The notes below the pieces were generated by a model. The model was not told the origin of the DNA. It saw only the letters and a list, made by a program, of their open reading frames with translations, and made no database searches. A program made the translations under genes and the position numbers. From Haloplanus litoreus (GTDB taxonomy: Archaea > Halobacteriota > Halobacteria > Halobacteriales > Haloferacaceae), in NCBI RefSeq assembly GCF_042677945.1, contig NZ_JBHUDN010000019.1: a stretch of DNA of 64,000 nucleotides. The stretch is one strand, 5' to 3'. Positions 34,705-42,621 of this stretch are shown here, in pieces (position 1 is the first letter of the stretch; each line of letters opens with the position of its first letter).

Positions 34705-35102
34705 TAGTTAGTTCCTCGTCGCCGATAGCGACCATCCGGTCTTGGACCCCCTGTCGTGACCGTATTGACGCATCTATTCCCGACCGGACCGTTCAGAGTG
34801 ATCGGTCGAGGTTGCGAACGAGCCAAGCGATGGTGAGTTCGCGGGACTGCGTCCACCATCGTCGTGACCGTACGAACGCACCGGACCTTCGATTGAGTGT
34901 TGAGTGACTCCGTTGTCCGAATACGGGGGGAGGATCGCTTTGAGCCCGCTCGGAGTGAGTGAAAACCCGTCGAAGACGGAGCGGGCCGGGAGGGAGTTGA
35001 ACCACGGTCGGACGTACTCGCTTCGCTGCGCGCGCCCTCCCTGGTTCAACTCCGTCCTGCCGGTTCCCGCACCGCCTCGTTGTCACTCGGCGGTTCAGTG
35101 CA
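34705..35102. other. Gene-free stretch with partial tRNA-Lys copies
   Basis: 398 bases with no credible gene. Near its end lies a 22-base direct repeat of the tRNA-Lys 3' end (34982-35003), which forms with an inverted copy (35042-35053) a stem of GGAGTTGAACCA and TGGTTCAACTCC. The rest is featureless. Confidence 0.5.
34982..35003 (-). repeat. Direct repeat of tRNA-Lys 3' end (att-like)
   Basis: The 22 bases from 34982 repeat the 22 bases from 35103, the 3' acceptor and T-arm end of tRNA-Lys, 121 bases away and in the same orientation. Integrative elements leave such partial tRNA copies as attachment sites. The interval is too short for an element, so it would be a relic after excision or deletion. 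Confidence 0.55.
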
Positions 35103-35176
35103 CGGGCCGGGAGGGAGTTGAACCCCCGACCGACGGATTAAGAGTCCGTCGCTCTACCTGACTGAGCTACCGGCCC
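35103..35176 (-). tRNA. tRNA-Lys (anticodon CTT)
   Basis: 74 nt on the minus strand. The acceptor GGGCCGG pairs with CCGGCCC with discriminator G. The anticodon arm GACGGA-CTCTTAA-TCCGTC gives CTT. The T arm has GGGGGTTCAACTCCC. No intron and no encoded CCA. Confidence 0.96.
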
Positions 35177-35274
35177 TACGCCATCCGCTATCCGTGGCCC
35201 GGATAAAGGCGTTTCCCTTCGGACCGGTGAGGAAGGGACGAGGTTAAGTGAGACGCCTCGATACGTCGGGTTAC

Positions 35275-36738
35275 ATGAGTAACGCGGCGCAAGTCTCGAC
35301 GATGTCTTCGTACGCGATCCTCGGCTGTGGGAGCGTCGGTCACGCCGTCGCCGAGGACCTCGCGGAAGATGGCAAGAACGTGCTGATCCTCGACCGGGAC
35401 GAGAGCCGCGTCGAAGCGCTCCGCGACCAGGACCTCGACGCCCGCCGGACCGACATCCGCGAGGACGAGGTGGCGGACCTCGTCGCCGACCGCGACGTCC
35501 TCCTCATCCTCGCCTCGGACGTCGAAGCGAACAAGGCCGCGGTGTCGACCATTCGCGAACGCGGCGGCGACCAGTTCATCATCGTCCGGGCCTCCGACCC
35601 GGTCTCCGAGGACGAACTCACCGAGGCGGGCGCGGACGTGGTGATCAACCCCTCGCAAGTGATCGCCGAATCGGCGCTTCGCGCGCTGGAGACGGGTGAA
35701 CTGGAGTACAAAGCCCAGCAGTTGGCCGACATCCTCGGCGACGGCGGCGGCGGCCGACTCGCCATCCTCACCCACGACAACCCCGATCCGGACTCCATCG
35801 CCAGCGCGGTGGCGCTACAGGCAATCGCCGACGCCCACGACGTCGAGGCCGACATCCTCTATCACGGCGACATCGGCCACCAGGAGAATCGGGCGTTCGT
35901 GAATCTGCTCGGCATCGAACTCCTCCCGCTGTCGGAGGTGGCGGATCTCGACGACTACACCCTGGTCGCGCTGGTCGACCACATGAAATCGGGCGACATC
36001 GGCCTCGAAACCGGCGTCGACATCTTCATCGACCACTACGAACCGGAGTCGGAGTACGACGCCGAGTTCATCGACGTGCGGCCGAACGTCTCCTCCACCT
36101 CCACCATCCTCACCAAGTACATCCAGGAGTTCGACCTCTCGCCGAGCGAGGCGGTGGCGACGGCACTCCTGTACGGCATCCGCGCCGAGACGCTCGATTT
36201 CAAGCGGGACACCACGCCTGCGGATCTGACGGCGGCGGCGTACCTCTACCCCTTCGCCAACCACGACACGCTGGAACAGGTCGAGTCGCCGTCGATGTCG
36301 CCGGAGACCCTCGACGTCCTCGCCGAGGCCATCCAGAACCGGCAGGTACAGGGGAGCCACCTCGTCTCGAACGCGGGCTTTATCCGCGACCGGGACGCCC
36401 TCTCGCAGGCCGCCCAGCATCTCCTGAACCTGGAGGGCATCACGACGACGGCGGTGTTCGGCATCGCCGACGACACCATCTACCTCGCGGCACGGTCGAA
36501 AGACATCCGGATCAACATCGGCAACGTCCTCGACGACGCGTACGGGGACATCGGCGAGGCGGGCGGTCACTCCACGCAGGGAAGCGTCGAGATTCCGCTC
36601 GGGCTCTTTACCGGTATCGAGGCGAGCGAGGACAACCGCGACACGCTCCTGTCGCTGGCCGAGGAGGCGGTGCGGAAGAAACTGTTCGACGCGATGGGTG
36701 TCGAGAGTAGTGCGAGTGAGGCCGGAAACGGCAGCTAG
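35275..36738 (+). CDS. TrkA-N / DHH-DHHA1 phosphoesterase fusion
   Basis: A 487-residue fusion. Residues about 12-130 form a TrkA-N (RCK-type) nucleotide-binding domain with ILGCGSVGHAVAEDL. Residues about 155-330 are a DHH phosphoesterase domain with metal motifs THDNPDPDSIASA, VDHMKSG and IDHYE; a DHHA1 substrate domain follows, ending near GGHSTQGSVEI. Such archaeal proteins are thought to hydrolyse short oligonucleotides or cyclic dinucleotides, with the TrkA-N part as a regulatory sensor. The start at 35275 is preferred; an ATG at 35302 is possible. Confidence 0.9.
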   Translation: MSNAAQVSTMSSYAILGCGSVGHAVAEDLAEDGKNVLILDRDESRVEALRDQDLDARRTDIREDEVADLVADRDVLLILASDVEANKAAVSTIRERGGDQFIIVRASDPVSEDELTEAGADVVINPSQVIAESALRALETGELEYKAQQLADILGDGGGGRLAILTHDNPDPDSIASAVALQAIADAHDVEADILYHGDIGHQENRAFVNLLGIELLPLSEVADLDDYTLVALVDHMKSGDIGLETGVDIFIDHYEPESEYDAEFIDVRPNVSSTSTILTKYIQEFDLSPSEAVATALLYGIRAETLDFKRDTTPADLTAAAYLYPFANHDTLEQVESPSMSPETLDVLAEAIQNRQVQGSHLVSNAGFIRDRDALSQAAQHLLNLEGITTTAVFGIADDTIYLAARSKDIRINIGNVLDDAYGDIGEAGGHSTQGSVEIPLGLFTGIEASEDNRDTLLSLAEEAVRKKLFDAMGVESSASEAGNGS

Positions 36739-37025
36739 GCGACGACTTCCTCGTCTTCGTCCTCGTCTTCCAGCCGTTCGACCACGTCGTTGATGAGGAT
36801 GACGTCGCCGACGGCACGGACCCAGCGGTAGGGGATCATCACGCCCTTGCCGGCCTCGATCCGGCCCGCGAACAGTTCCTGACTCAGTTCGCCGAGCGCG
36901 AGTCCGGTGACGGACTGCTGTCCCAGGTCGAGACGGACGTCCTCGACTTCCCCGACGAAAACCCCGTTGTTCGAATACACCTCGCGCCCGACGAGTGTCG
37001 TAATCTCCTGTGGCGTGCCGTCCAT
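36735..37025 (-). CDS. PRC-barrel domain protein
   Basis: A 96-residue protein with a PRC-barrel fold (TLVGREVYSNNGVFVGEVEDV, the family start, is split here as residues 10-30) and an acidic tail. Free PRC-barrel proteins occur across archaea, some linked to RNA handling or cell division (CdpB type). This one ends exactly at the convergent DHH gene, with a four-base overlap of stops. CTATTAAG about 30 bases upstream suggests a nearly leaderless start. Confidence 0.88.
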   Translation of the reverse strand: MDGTPQEITTLVGREVYSNNGVFVGEVEDVRLDLGQQSVTGLALGELSQELFAGRIEAGKGVMIPYRWVRAVGDVILINDVVERLEDEDEDEEVVA

Positions 37026-37093
37026 ATGCACTCCCTGTTCGTGACGGGTCTTAATAGTTCGCGGATGGCTGCGAGCGTGACGACTCTCGGCCG

Positions 37094-39292
37094 TTACGGC
37101 GCGATCAGTTCGATCGGGTGCTGTGTCGGCCGGGTGAGCAGGGCGTCCAGCTGTTCGAGACAGGAGGTGCCGCTCGCGACTACCGTCCGGTCGCGGGTCT
37201 CGGGGGTCGAGAACTGCTCGGCCAGGTCGTCGCCCACGTCCATACTCAGTTCGTAGTAGGAGTCCTTGTAGCCGAAGGAGCCGGCCATCCCACAACACTC
37301 CACGTCGGAGGTGACCACGTCGTAGTCGAGATCACCGAGGACGGCCGTCGTGTGCGCTTCGAGTCCGAGCGTCCGCTGCTGGCAGTGAGCGTGGTACGCG
37401 ATCTCCCGGCCCTCCCCGCCGCGGAGGGCGTCGGCGTCCGCACCGTTCTCCAGCAGGCCGTAGACGTACTCCATGATCTCGTAGCTGTTCTCGAGGAGGC
37501 GTTCGGCGGAGTTTTCGGCGAGGAACCGGTCGTACTCCCGGTCGAACATCGCGAGGTCGGACGGTTCGATCACGACCACGTCACGCCCGGCGTCGATGTG
37601 TTCGGCGAGGTGGCCGTACACGTCGTGTGCGTGCTCCTCGGCGGTGGCGATCATCCCCTGCGAGAGCGGGGCGCGACCGCTGGACCGAATCGGGGGCACC
37701 CGCACCGAGACGCCGAGGGCCTCCAACGCGCGAACCGCCGCCTTGCCGCGTTCGACTTGGACGTGGTTGGTGTAGACGTCGGGGTAGAGGACCACCTCGC
37801 GGGTCGGGTCGGCGACGGTCGAGACGCGGTTCTGGACCCAGTCGACGAGGGTCTCGCGCTGGAATTCGGGGAGGTCGCGGCGGGCGTCGACGCCGGCGAC
37901 GCGTTCGAGTGCCCACCGGGCGGGCGCGGTGTCGGCGATCCAGTTGGAGACGGGCGCGGTCGCGCTCCCGAGTTTCGCGAGCGTCTCGAAGTTGCCGAAG
38001 AGGCGTTTGTCGAGGTCGAGACCGCCGGGTTCCTCGTCCGGCGTCAGCCCCTCGACGAGGAAGTCGTAGCCTTCGGGTTTCCGTCCGCGGTTCACCCGGT
38101 CGCGCACCACCGTGTTGATCCACGGAATGTCGATCTTGGTTGGACAGCCGTTGACACACCGCGAGCAGCCGGTACAGAAGTCGTTGAACTCGGCGGCGGT
38201 GTCGAGGCCTTCGATTCCCGCCTCCCAGCCGGTGCCGATGCCGCCGGAGTACGTCTCGCCGCCGAAGGCGTGGCCGCCGACGTGCTGGAAGTTGGCACAG
38301 GAGTTCGCACACTGGCCACACCGGATACAGTACAGCGTCTCGCGGAGCTGGTCGTCCTCTCGCATCGCCATCCGGCCGTTGTCGACGAGTACGAGGTGGA
38401 AGTCGCGGTCCGAATCCCGCTCGGAGAGGGGCGTCTCGTCGTCGTCGAAGTCGATGGTCGGGGAGTCGACCGGCGGGGTGAGCAGGGAGACGTAGGCCGT
38501 GAGGTCCTGCCCCGTGCCCGAGCGCGCGAGCAGTTCGAGGAACGGTGAGAGGTCGTCCGTCGAGGGGACGACTTTCTCCACGCCCGCGACGGCGACGTGC
38601 GTGTCGGGCGTGACGGCGCACTTCCGGGCGTTGCCCTCGCTGGTGACGATGGCCATCGTCCCCGAGTCGGCAGTGATGAAGTTGGCACCCGTCATCCCCA
38701 CGTCGGCGTCGCGGATGAGTTCGCCGAGTCGCTCGCGGGCGAAGGAGGTGAGTTCGTCGGCCGTTTCGGGTGGGTCCTCGGGGTCGAACACCGTCTCGAA
38801 CAGGTCGGCGATGCTCTCCTGGGAGCGGTGGATGGCCGGAGCGATCAGATGTGAAGGCGTCTCGTCGGCCAGTTGGACCACCCACTCCCCGAGGTCCGTC
38901 TCCACCACGTCGACGCCGTCTTCCTGCAGGGCGTCGTTGACCTCCAGTTCCTCGGTGGTCATCGACTTGCTCTTGACGACGCGCTCGGCGTCGTTCTCCG
39001 CCGCCACGTCCCGGATGTACCGGTTCGCGTCCGCGGCGTCGTCGGCGACGTAGAGGTGCCCGCCGTTGTCCTCGACGGACTCGCGCAACTGCTCGATCAG
39101 TTCGGGCAGGCGGTCGATGGCGTCCTCTTTGATCTCTCGGACGCGCGTGCGGAGTTCCTCGTAGTTCTCCAGACCGGCGACCGCCTCCTGGCGCTTCCGG
39201 TTGAAGCCCTTGGTGTTCTCCTCGATGGCGGGACCTTCGGTCGCCATCAACCGCCGGATCTCGGCGGCTTTGTCGCCTCTACCCTTACTCAT
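37094..39292 (-). CDS. ludB: LUD/iron-sulfur/CCG fusion protein (LutB-LutA type)
   Basis: A 732-residue fusion of two L-lactate oxidation subunits. Residues about 60-300 form an LUD domain (SMTTEELEVNDAL, GANFITADSG). Two 4Fe-4S clusters follow: CIRCGQCANSC and CTGCSRCVNGCP. The C-terminal half holds CCG-type motifs (HAHCQQRTLGLEAH, CCGMAGSFGY) as in LutA/GlpC. In bacteria LutA, LutB and LutC are separate. In haloarchaea this fusion with a LutC-like partner supports growth on L-lactate. It overlaps the LutC-like gene by eight bases. Confidence 0.9.
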   Translation of the reverse strand: MSKGRGDKAAEIRRLMATEGPAIEENTKGFNRKRQEAVAGLENYEELRTRVREIKEDAIDRLPELIEQLRESVEDNGGHLYVADDAADANRYIRDVAAENDAERVVKSKSMTTEELEVNDALQEDGVDVVETDLGEWVVQLADETPSHLIAPAIHRSQESIADLFETVFDPEDPPETADELTSFARERLGELIRDADVGMTGANFITADSGTMAIVTSEGNARKCAVTPDTHVAVAGVEKVVPSTDDLSPFLELLARSGTGQDLTAYVSLLTPPVDSPTIDFDDDETPLSERDSDRDFHLVLVDNGRMAMREDDQLRETLYCIRCGQCANSCANFQHVGGHAFGGETYSGGIGTGWEAGIEGLDTAAEFNDFCTGCSRCVNGCPTKIDIPWINTVVRDRVNRGRKPEGYDFLVEGLTPDEEPGGLDLDKRLFGNFETLAKLGSATAPVSNWIADTAPARWALERVAGVDARRDLPEFQRETLVDWVQNRVSTVADPTREVVLYPDVYTNHVQVERGKAAVRALEALGVSVRVPPIRSSGRAPLSQGMIATAEEHAHDVYGHLAEHIDAGRDVVVIEPSDLAMFDREYDRFLAENSAERLLENSYEIMEYVYGLLENGADADALRGGEGREIAYHAHCQQRTLGLEAHTTAVLGDLDYDVVTSDVECCGMAGSFGYKDSYYELSMDVGDDLAEQFSTPETRDRTVVASGTSCLEQLDALLTRPTQHPIELIAP

Positions 39293-39797
39293 CGAGCATC
39301 ACCACGTGGACCGCCTCGGGACCGTGCGCGCCGAGGACGAGTTTCCCCATGTCGGCGGTGGCACTCGGACCGGTGGCGACGATGGCGCTCGCATCGGTCT
39401 CGCGGGCGGCGTCGCCGAAGCGGTCAAGCGCCTCGGGCAGGTCGGGGAGCACGTCGCCCGCGCGGACCACGGGGACGTGGAGTTCGGGATAGAGGGAGAC
39501 GGGTTCCGCACCGTCGGCGGTGGAGGGCAACAGGACACTCCCGTAGTTGGCTACGCCGAAGGAAGCGGGGGTGACGCCGGTCGCCGCCCGCTCCAAGTCG
39601 GCGGGCGTCGGATCGACCGTCACGCAGTCGGGGTACTCGACGTCGAAAGGGAGGGGGACGCCGACTGCGGGGTCGCGGACGACGTCGTCGAGAGTCGCCG
39701 CGAACTCGCCGACCGTCGTCCGGGTGAGGTCGACCCCGAGTTCGTCGAGGGCGTCCTCGAACGTCGACAGCGTCGGATTCGTAGTCGTGGTAGCCAT
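39285..39797 (-). CDS. ludC: LUD-domain protein, LutC-like
   Basis: A 170-residue LUD-domain protein, first gene of the two-gene operon. It has EPVSLYPELHVPVVRAGDVL and the C-terminal IVATGPSATADMGKLVLGAHGPEAVHVVML, characteristic of LutC. It is the third component of the FeS L-lactate dehydrogenase complex. GCTACAAAG about 28 bases upstream indicates a leaderless ATG at 39797. Confidence 0.9.
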   Translation of the reverse strand: MATTTTNPTLSTFEDALDELGVDLTRTTVGEFAATLDDVVRDPAVGVPLPFDVEYPDCVTVDPTPADLERAATGVTPASFGVANYGSVLLPSTADGAEPVSLYPELHVPVVRAGDVLPDLPEALDRFGDAARETDASAIVATGPSATADMGKLVLGAHGPEAVHVVMLDE

Positions 39798-39852
39798 ATC
39801 CACGGGTTTGGCACGCGGTGGCTTTGTAGCTTCGGTCCCGGACCGACCGCGG

Positions 39853-41622
39853 TCAGCGGAACGGACGGGTGCGGTCGGCGGCGGCGACGGTGCCCGTCGC
39901 GGCTCGCTTGGCACGGGTAGATTTGATCACCGCGTACGCCTGTACGAACGCGTACCCGATCCAGAGCGCGTACCCGCCGGGAGAACTGCCGACGACGCCG
40001 ACGGCCGTCCCGAGGGTGTCGAGGCCCGCGGCGGACGCCGTCTCGCCGAGCAGGAGAACCGAGAAGTAGCCGTAAAAGCCCGACGCCCACCAGAGGGAGA
40101 CGACCCGTCCCCAACCCGGCTGGAGGTGTTCGGGCAACCGGGTCGTGTTGACGAGGAGCGTGAGGACGGTGTAGGGCCACATCATCACGCCGGAGAGGGC
40201 GGCGCCGACGACGAGGAGGAGGAAGGGACCGCGGGTGCCGAGCGGCGCCGAGAAGAGCAGGATGACGATCACCCCCCAGAGGGTGAAAGCGGTGAGCAGC
40301 CACCAGAACAGCCGGGAGAGGTCCCAGCCGGCGTCGCGCGCGAAGGCCTCGTAGACGGCGTCGGCGGAGTTGCGGACGAAGGACTCGACGATGGCGTACT
40401 CCGTGGTAAAGAGCGCGACGAACAGGAGGACGAACACCAACACCGCCCCGAGGCCGCCGAGCGCCGGCGCGATTTCGTCGAGCCACATCTCGAGGGCGTT
40501 CGCCCCGGTTCCGGGGGCATAGCGGTTGGCGACGGCCATCAGCACCGTCGCCACCAGCAGGAGGCCGAGGACGAACGTGAGCAAGTGTTCGACCTGAATC
40601 ACTCTCCACCATCCCCGCCAGCGTCGCAGGTTCAACGCCGTCGGGCGGAAGGCGAACCCGTCCCGCTGTATCGGTTCGGGGTCGTCGCCGGAGAACGGGT
40701 TGTGGACCCGGCCCTGATAGTTACCCATCGCGTAGCCCTTCTCGCGGACCCAGAGGCTCTGTGAGAGGTTGAGGTAGCCGCCGGCGCCGGCGAAGGCGAG
40801 GCCGCCGAGGAAGACGGCGACGTCCATCGCCGGCGGAAGCGTCCCGATCCCCCCGAGCGCCGACGGCAGGTTGCCGAGTTCGAGGAGCGCGCCGCTGACG
40901 GCGGCGAGGACGACGGCCGTGGCGATGGCGACGAACAACAGGCCGATCTGGAACGCCTCGACGGCGTTGTACATCACCGACGACATCTGGTAGGAGAGCC
41001 AGATCAAGAGCATCAGCCCGACGGCCAGCGGTTTCCAGGCAGGCAGTCCGAGGATCGTCGATCCCGCGACGCCCGTCGCGGTGGCGGCGACCTGTGCGGC
41101 GCCGGCGGCCCACCCGGGCCATCCGAGGCTGAGGAGACCGGCAACGAGGAAGACCCACGGCCACGCGCGGTGGACACGGACGTAGGAGCGAAAGACGCTC
41201 TCGCCGGTGGCCAGCGTCCAGCGCTGGAGCTCCGTGTTGACGAAGAACTGGGTGAAGACGCCGACCCAGAACGCCCAGTAGATGGCCCAGCCGTGGCGAG
41301 CGATCAGTCCCGGCCAGAACAGCGTCTCGCCGCTGCCGAGCGACGCGCCGAGCATGATCGCACTCGGACCGACGACGTGGCGGACGCGAGGGACGCGCGG
41401 CAGTTCGGCCAGCCGGAAAGCCCCGCCGGTCCCGCGGTCCGGATAGTCCGCCGTCTCCGGCGCGCGATCGAGGTCGTCGTAGGGCAGCGGGCAGTACCAG
41501 GTCCCCCGGTACTGGCGGCCTTCGACTTCGGAGGCGTACACCGGACCGTCGGCGTCCGAACCCGGGCCCGAGTTCGGGGAATCGGTACGCCCGTCGGGTG
41601 GGTCCGCGCCGTCGTCAACCAC
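39853..41622 (-). CDS. Nramp-like transporter in the lactate locus
   Basis: A 589-residue membrane protein with about twelve helices and a 75-residue hydrophilic N-terminus. The first helix contains GPSAIMLGASLGSGETLFWP, the position where Nramp proteins have their DPGN metal-binding motif; here that motif is not kept, so divalent-metal transport is doubtful. Position between lud genes and the lct regulator suggests a role in organic acid uptake or in supplying metal for FeS enzymes; both are guesses. GTG start. Confidence 0.72.
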   Translation of the reverse strand: MVDDGADPPDGRTDSPNSGPGSDADGPVYASEVEGRQYRGTWYCPLPYDDLDRAPETADYPDRGTGGAFRLAELPRVPRVRHVVGPSAIMLGASLGSGETLFWPGLIARHGWAIYWAFWVGVFTQFFVNTELQRWTLATGESVFRSYVRVHRAWPWVFLVAGLLSLGWPGWAAGAAQVAATATGVAGSTILGLPAWKPLAVGLMLLIWLSYQMSSVMYNAVEAFQIGLLFVAIATAVVLAAVSGALLELGNLPSALGGIGTLPPAMDVAVFLGGLAFAGAGGYLNLSQSLWVREKGYAMGNYQGRVHNPFSGDDPEPIQRDGFAFRPTALNLRRWRGWWRVIQVEHLLTFVLGLLLVATVLMAVANRYAPGTGANALEMWLDEIAPALGGLGAVLVFVLLFVALFTTEYAIVESFVRNSADAVYEAFARDAGWDLSRLFWWLLTAFTLWGVIVILLFSAPLGTRGPFLLLVVGAALSGVMMWPYTVLTLLVNTTRLPEHLQPGWGRVVSLWWASGFYGYFSVLLLGETASAAGLDTLGTAVGVVGSSPGGYALWIGYAFVQAYAVIKSTRAKRAATGTVAAADRTRPFR

Positions 41623-41721
41623 GGGCGGAGGTGAATCCGCGGGGCGTCCGGCGGTCGCTGGGCGTCGGCGTACGCATTGGGAACGGTGGAACTCGGGAGC
41701 GCCCCGAAAAAAAGGGACCGG

Positions 41722-42291
41722 TCAGTCGCCGCCGAGGAAGTGCCAGAGATGCCCCCGTTCGGCCGGCGGATCGACGCCGGGAAGACCCTTCAGCGCCGGT
41801 TGGATGGCGTTCCACCACGACTCGGCGGACTCGTAGCCGGCGGGGTGGTCGTGGTAGACGTCACGGAGGAAGTCGGCCTTCTTCGCTTCGGGGTTGGCCG
41901 CGAGGTAGTCGTAGGCGGCCGAAAGCGCCGCGCGCCGCGCTTCGAGCGTCGGTCCGCTCCCGGGGAGGGACGCCTCCTCGATGGCGTTGGCGACGGCGAG
42001 GGGTCGGCCGTCGTCGCCGTGGTCGTGGTCGGTGCCGCGCTCCATCGGAACCCACCAGACGCGGCTCCGAGCACCGACCTTCCGCGTCTTCAACCGCCCC
42101 CGGTCGACGAGCGTCTCCAGCTTGTTGTGGGCCGTCCGGCGCGAACAGTCCACTGCCTCCATCACGTCGCTCGCGGTGAGGGGGCGGCCCAGATCCGTCC
42201 GCTCGTCGAACACCTCCAACACCGCCTCCGGAGGGATGCGGTCGGCGTACTGGCCGTCGTCGTTCCGGGGACGACCGTCCGGATCACCCAT
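41722..42291 (-). CDS. HTH regulator of the lactate locus
   Basis: A 189-residue protein. Residues about 15-85 form a winged helix (LTASDVMEAVDCSRRTAHNKLETLVDRG) and the wing ends RSRVWWVP. The C-terminal part (EARRAALSAAYDYLAANPEAKKADFLRDVY) looks like a haloarchaeal helical domain. It diverges from lctP, and its GCTTTTGT box overlaps one copy of the ACACGAGT repeat, so autoregulation and control of lctP are likely. Confidence 0.78.
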   Translation of the reverse strand: MGDPDGRPRNDDGQYADRIPPEAVLEVFDERTDLGRPLTASDVMEAVDCSRRTAHNKLETLVDRGRLKTRKVGARSRVWWVPMERGTDHDHGDDGRPLAVANAIEEASLPGSGPTLEARRAALSAAYDYLAANPEAKKADFLRDVYHDHPAGYESAESWWNAIQPALKGLPGVDPPAERGHLWHFLGGD

Positions 42292-42549
42292 GTCGGAGTC
42301 CACTACACACGAGTACAAAAGCCTTTGCAGACGTATACATCCGAACACACACGAGTGTACTTGCCACTGCACACGTGTGTTTACGCTCCGGGACAACGGA
42401 GTGAAAACCCATCGAGAACCCACAGATCGACCGTATTCACGGGTTACCCGAACGTATTCGTCGTGTGGGTTACTCCCGAGTCACGCCGTGTCCATCACGA
42501 AAAGCGAGGAACGATGGATATATATCGGGGCAAACGGTGCCACGGAACG
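42292..42549. promoter_or_regulatory. lctP/regulator control region with three operator-like repeats
   Basis: 258-base divergent promoter region. ACACGAGTACA at 42307, ACACGAGTGTA at 42349 and the palindromic ACACGTGTGTT at 42371 are near-copies spaced 42 and 22 bases apart, about four and two helical turns, so they face the same side of DNA. The lctP-side TATA box is GATATATATC (42517-42526). Confidence 0.6.
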
Positions 42550-42621
42550 ATGCCAGATCGATCAGCGAACGACTGTGGGACGAACCGAACGGCGGTCGAC
42601 ACCGCCAGCGAGGTGGCGTGA
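42550..42621 (+). CDS. Short leader ORF overlapping the lctP start
   Basis: A 23-codon ORF (MPDRSANDCGTNRTAVDTAS then EVA) whose TGA shares its A with the ATG of lctP (TGATG). It starts about 28 bases after the TATA box GATATATATC, exactly where leaderless transcripts in this window begin. It is the first ORF a ribosome would meet on the mRNA. Whether the peptide itself matters is unknown. Confidence 0.5.
   Translation: MPDRSANDCGTNRTAVDTASEVA

Noticed and set aside
34982..35053. Possible second tRNA gene before tRNA-Lys
   Set aside because: Only the T-arm and 3' acceptor half are present; no D arm or anticodon arm can be formed.
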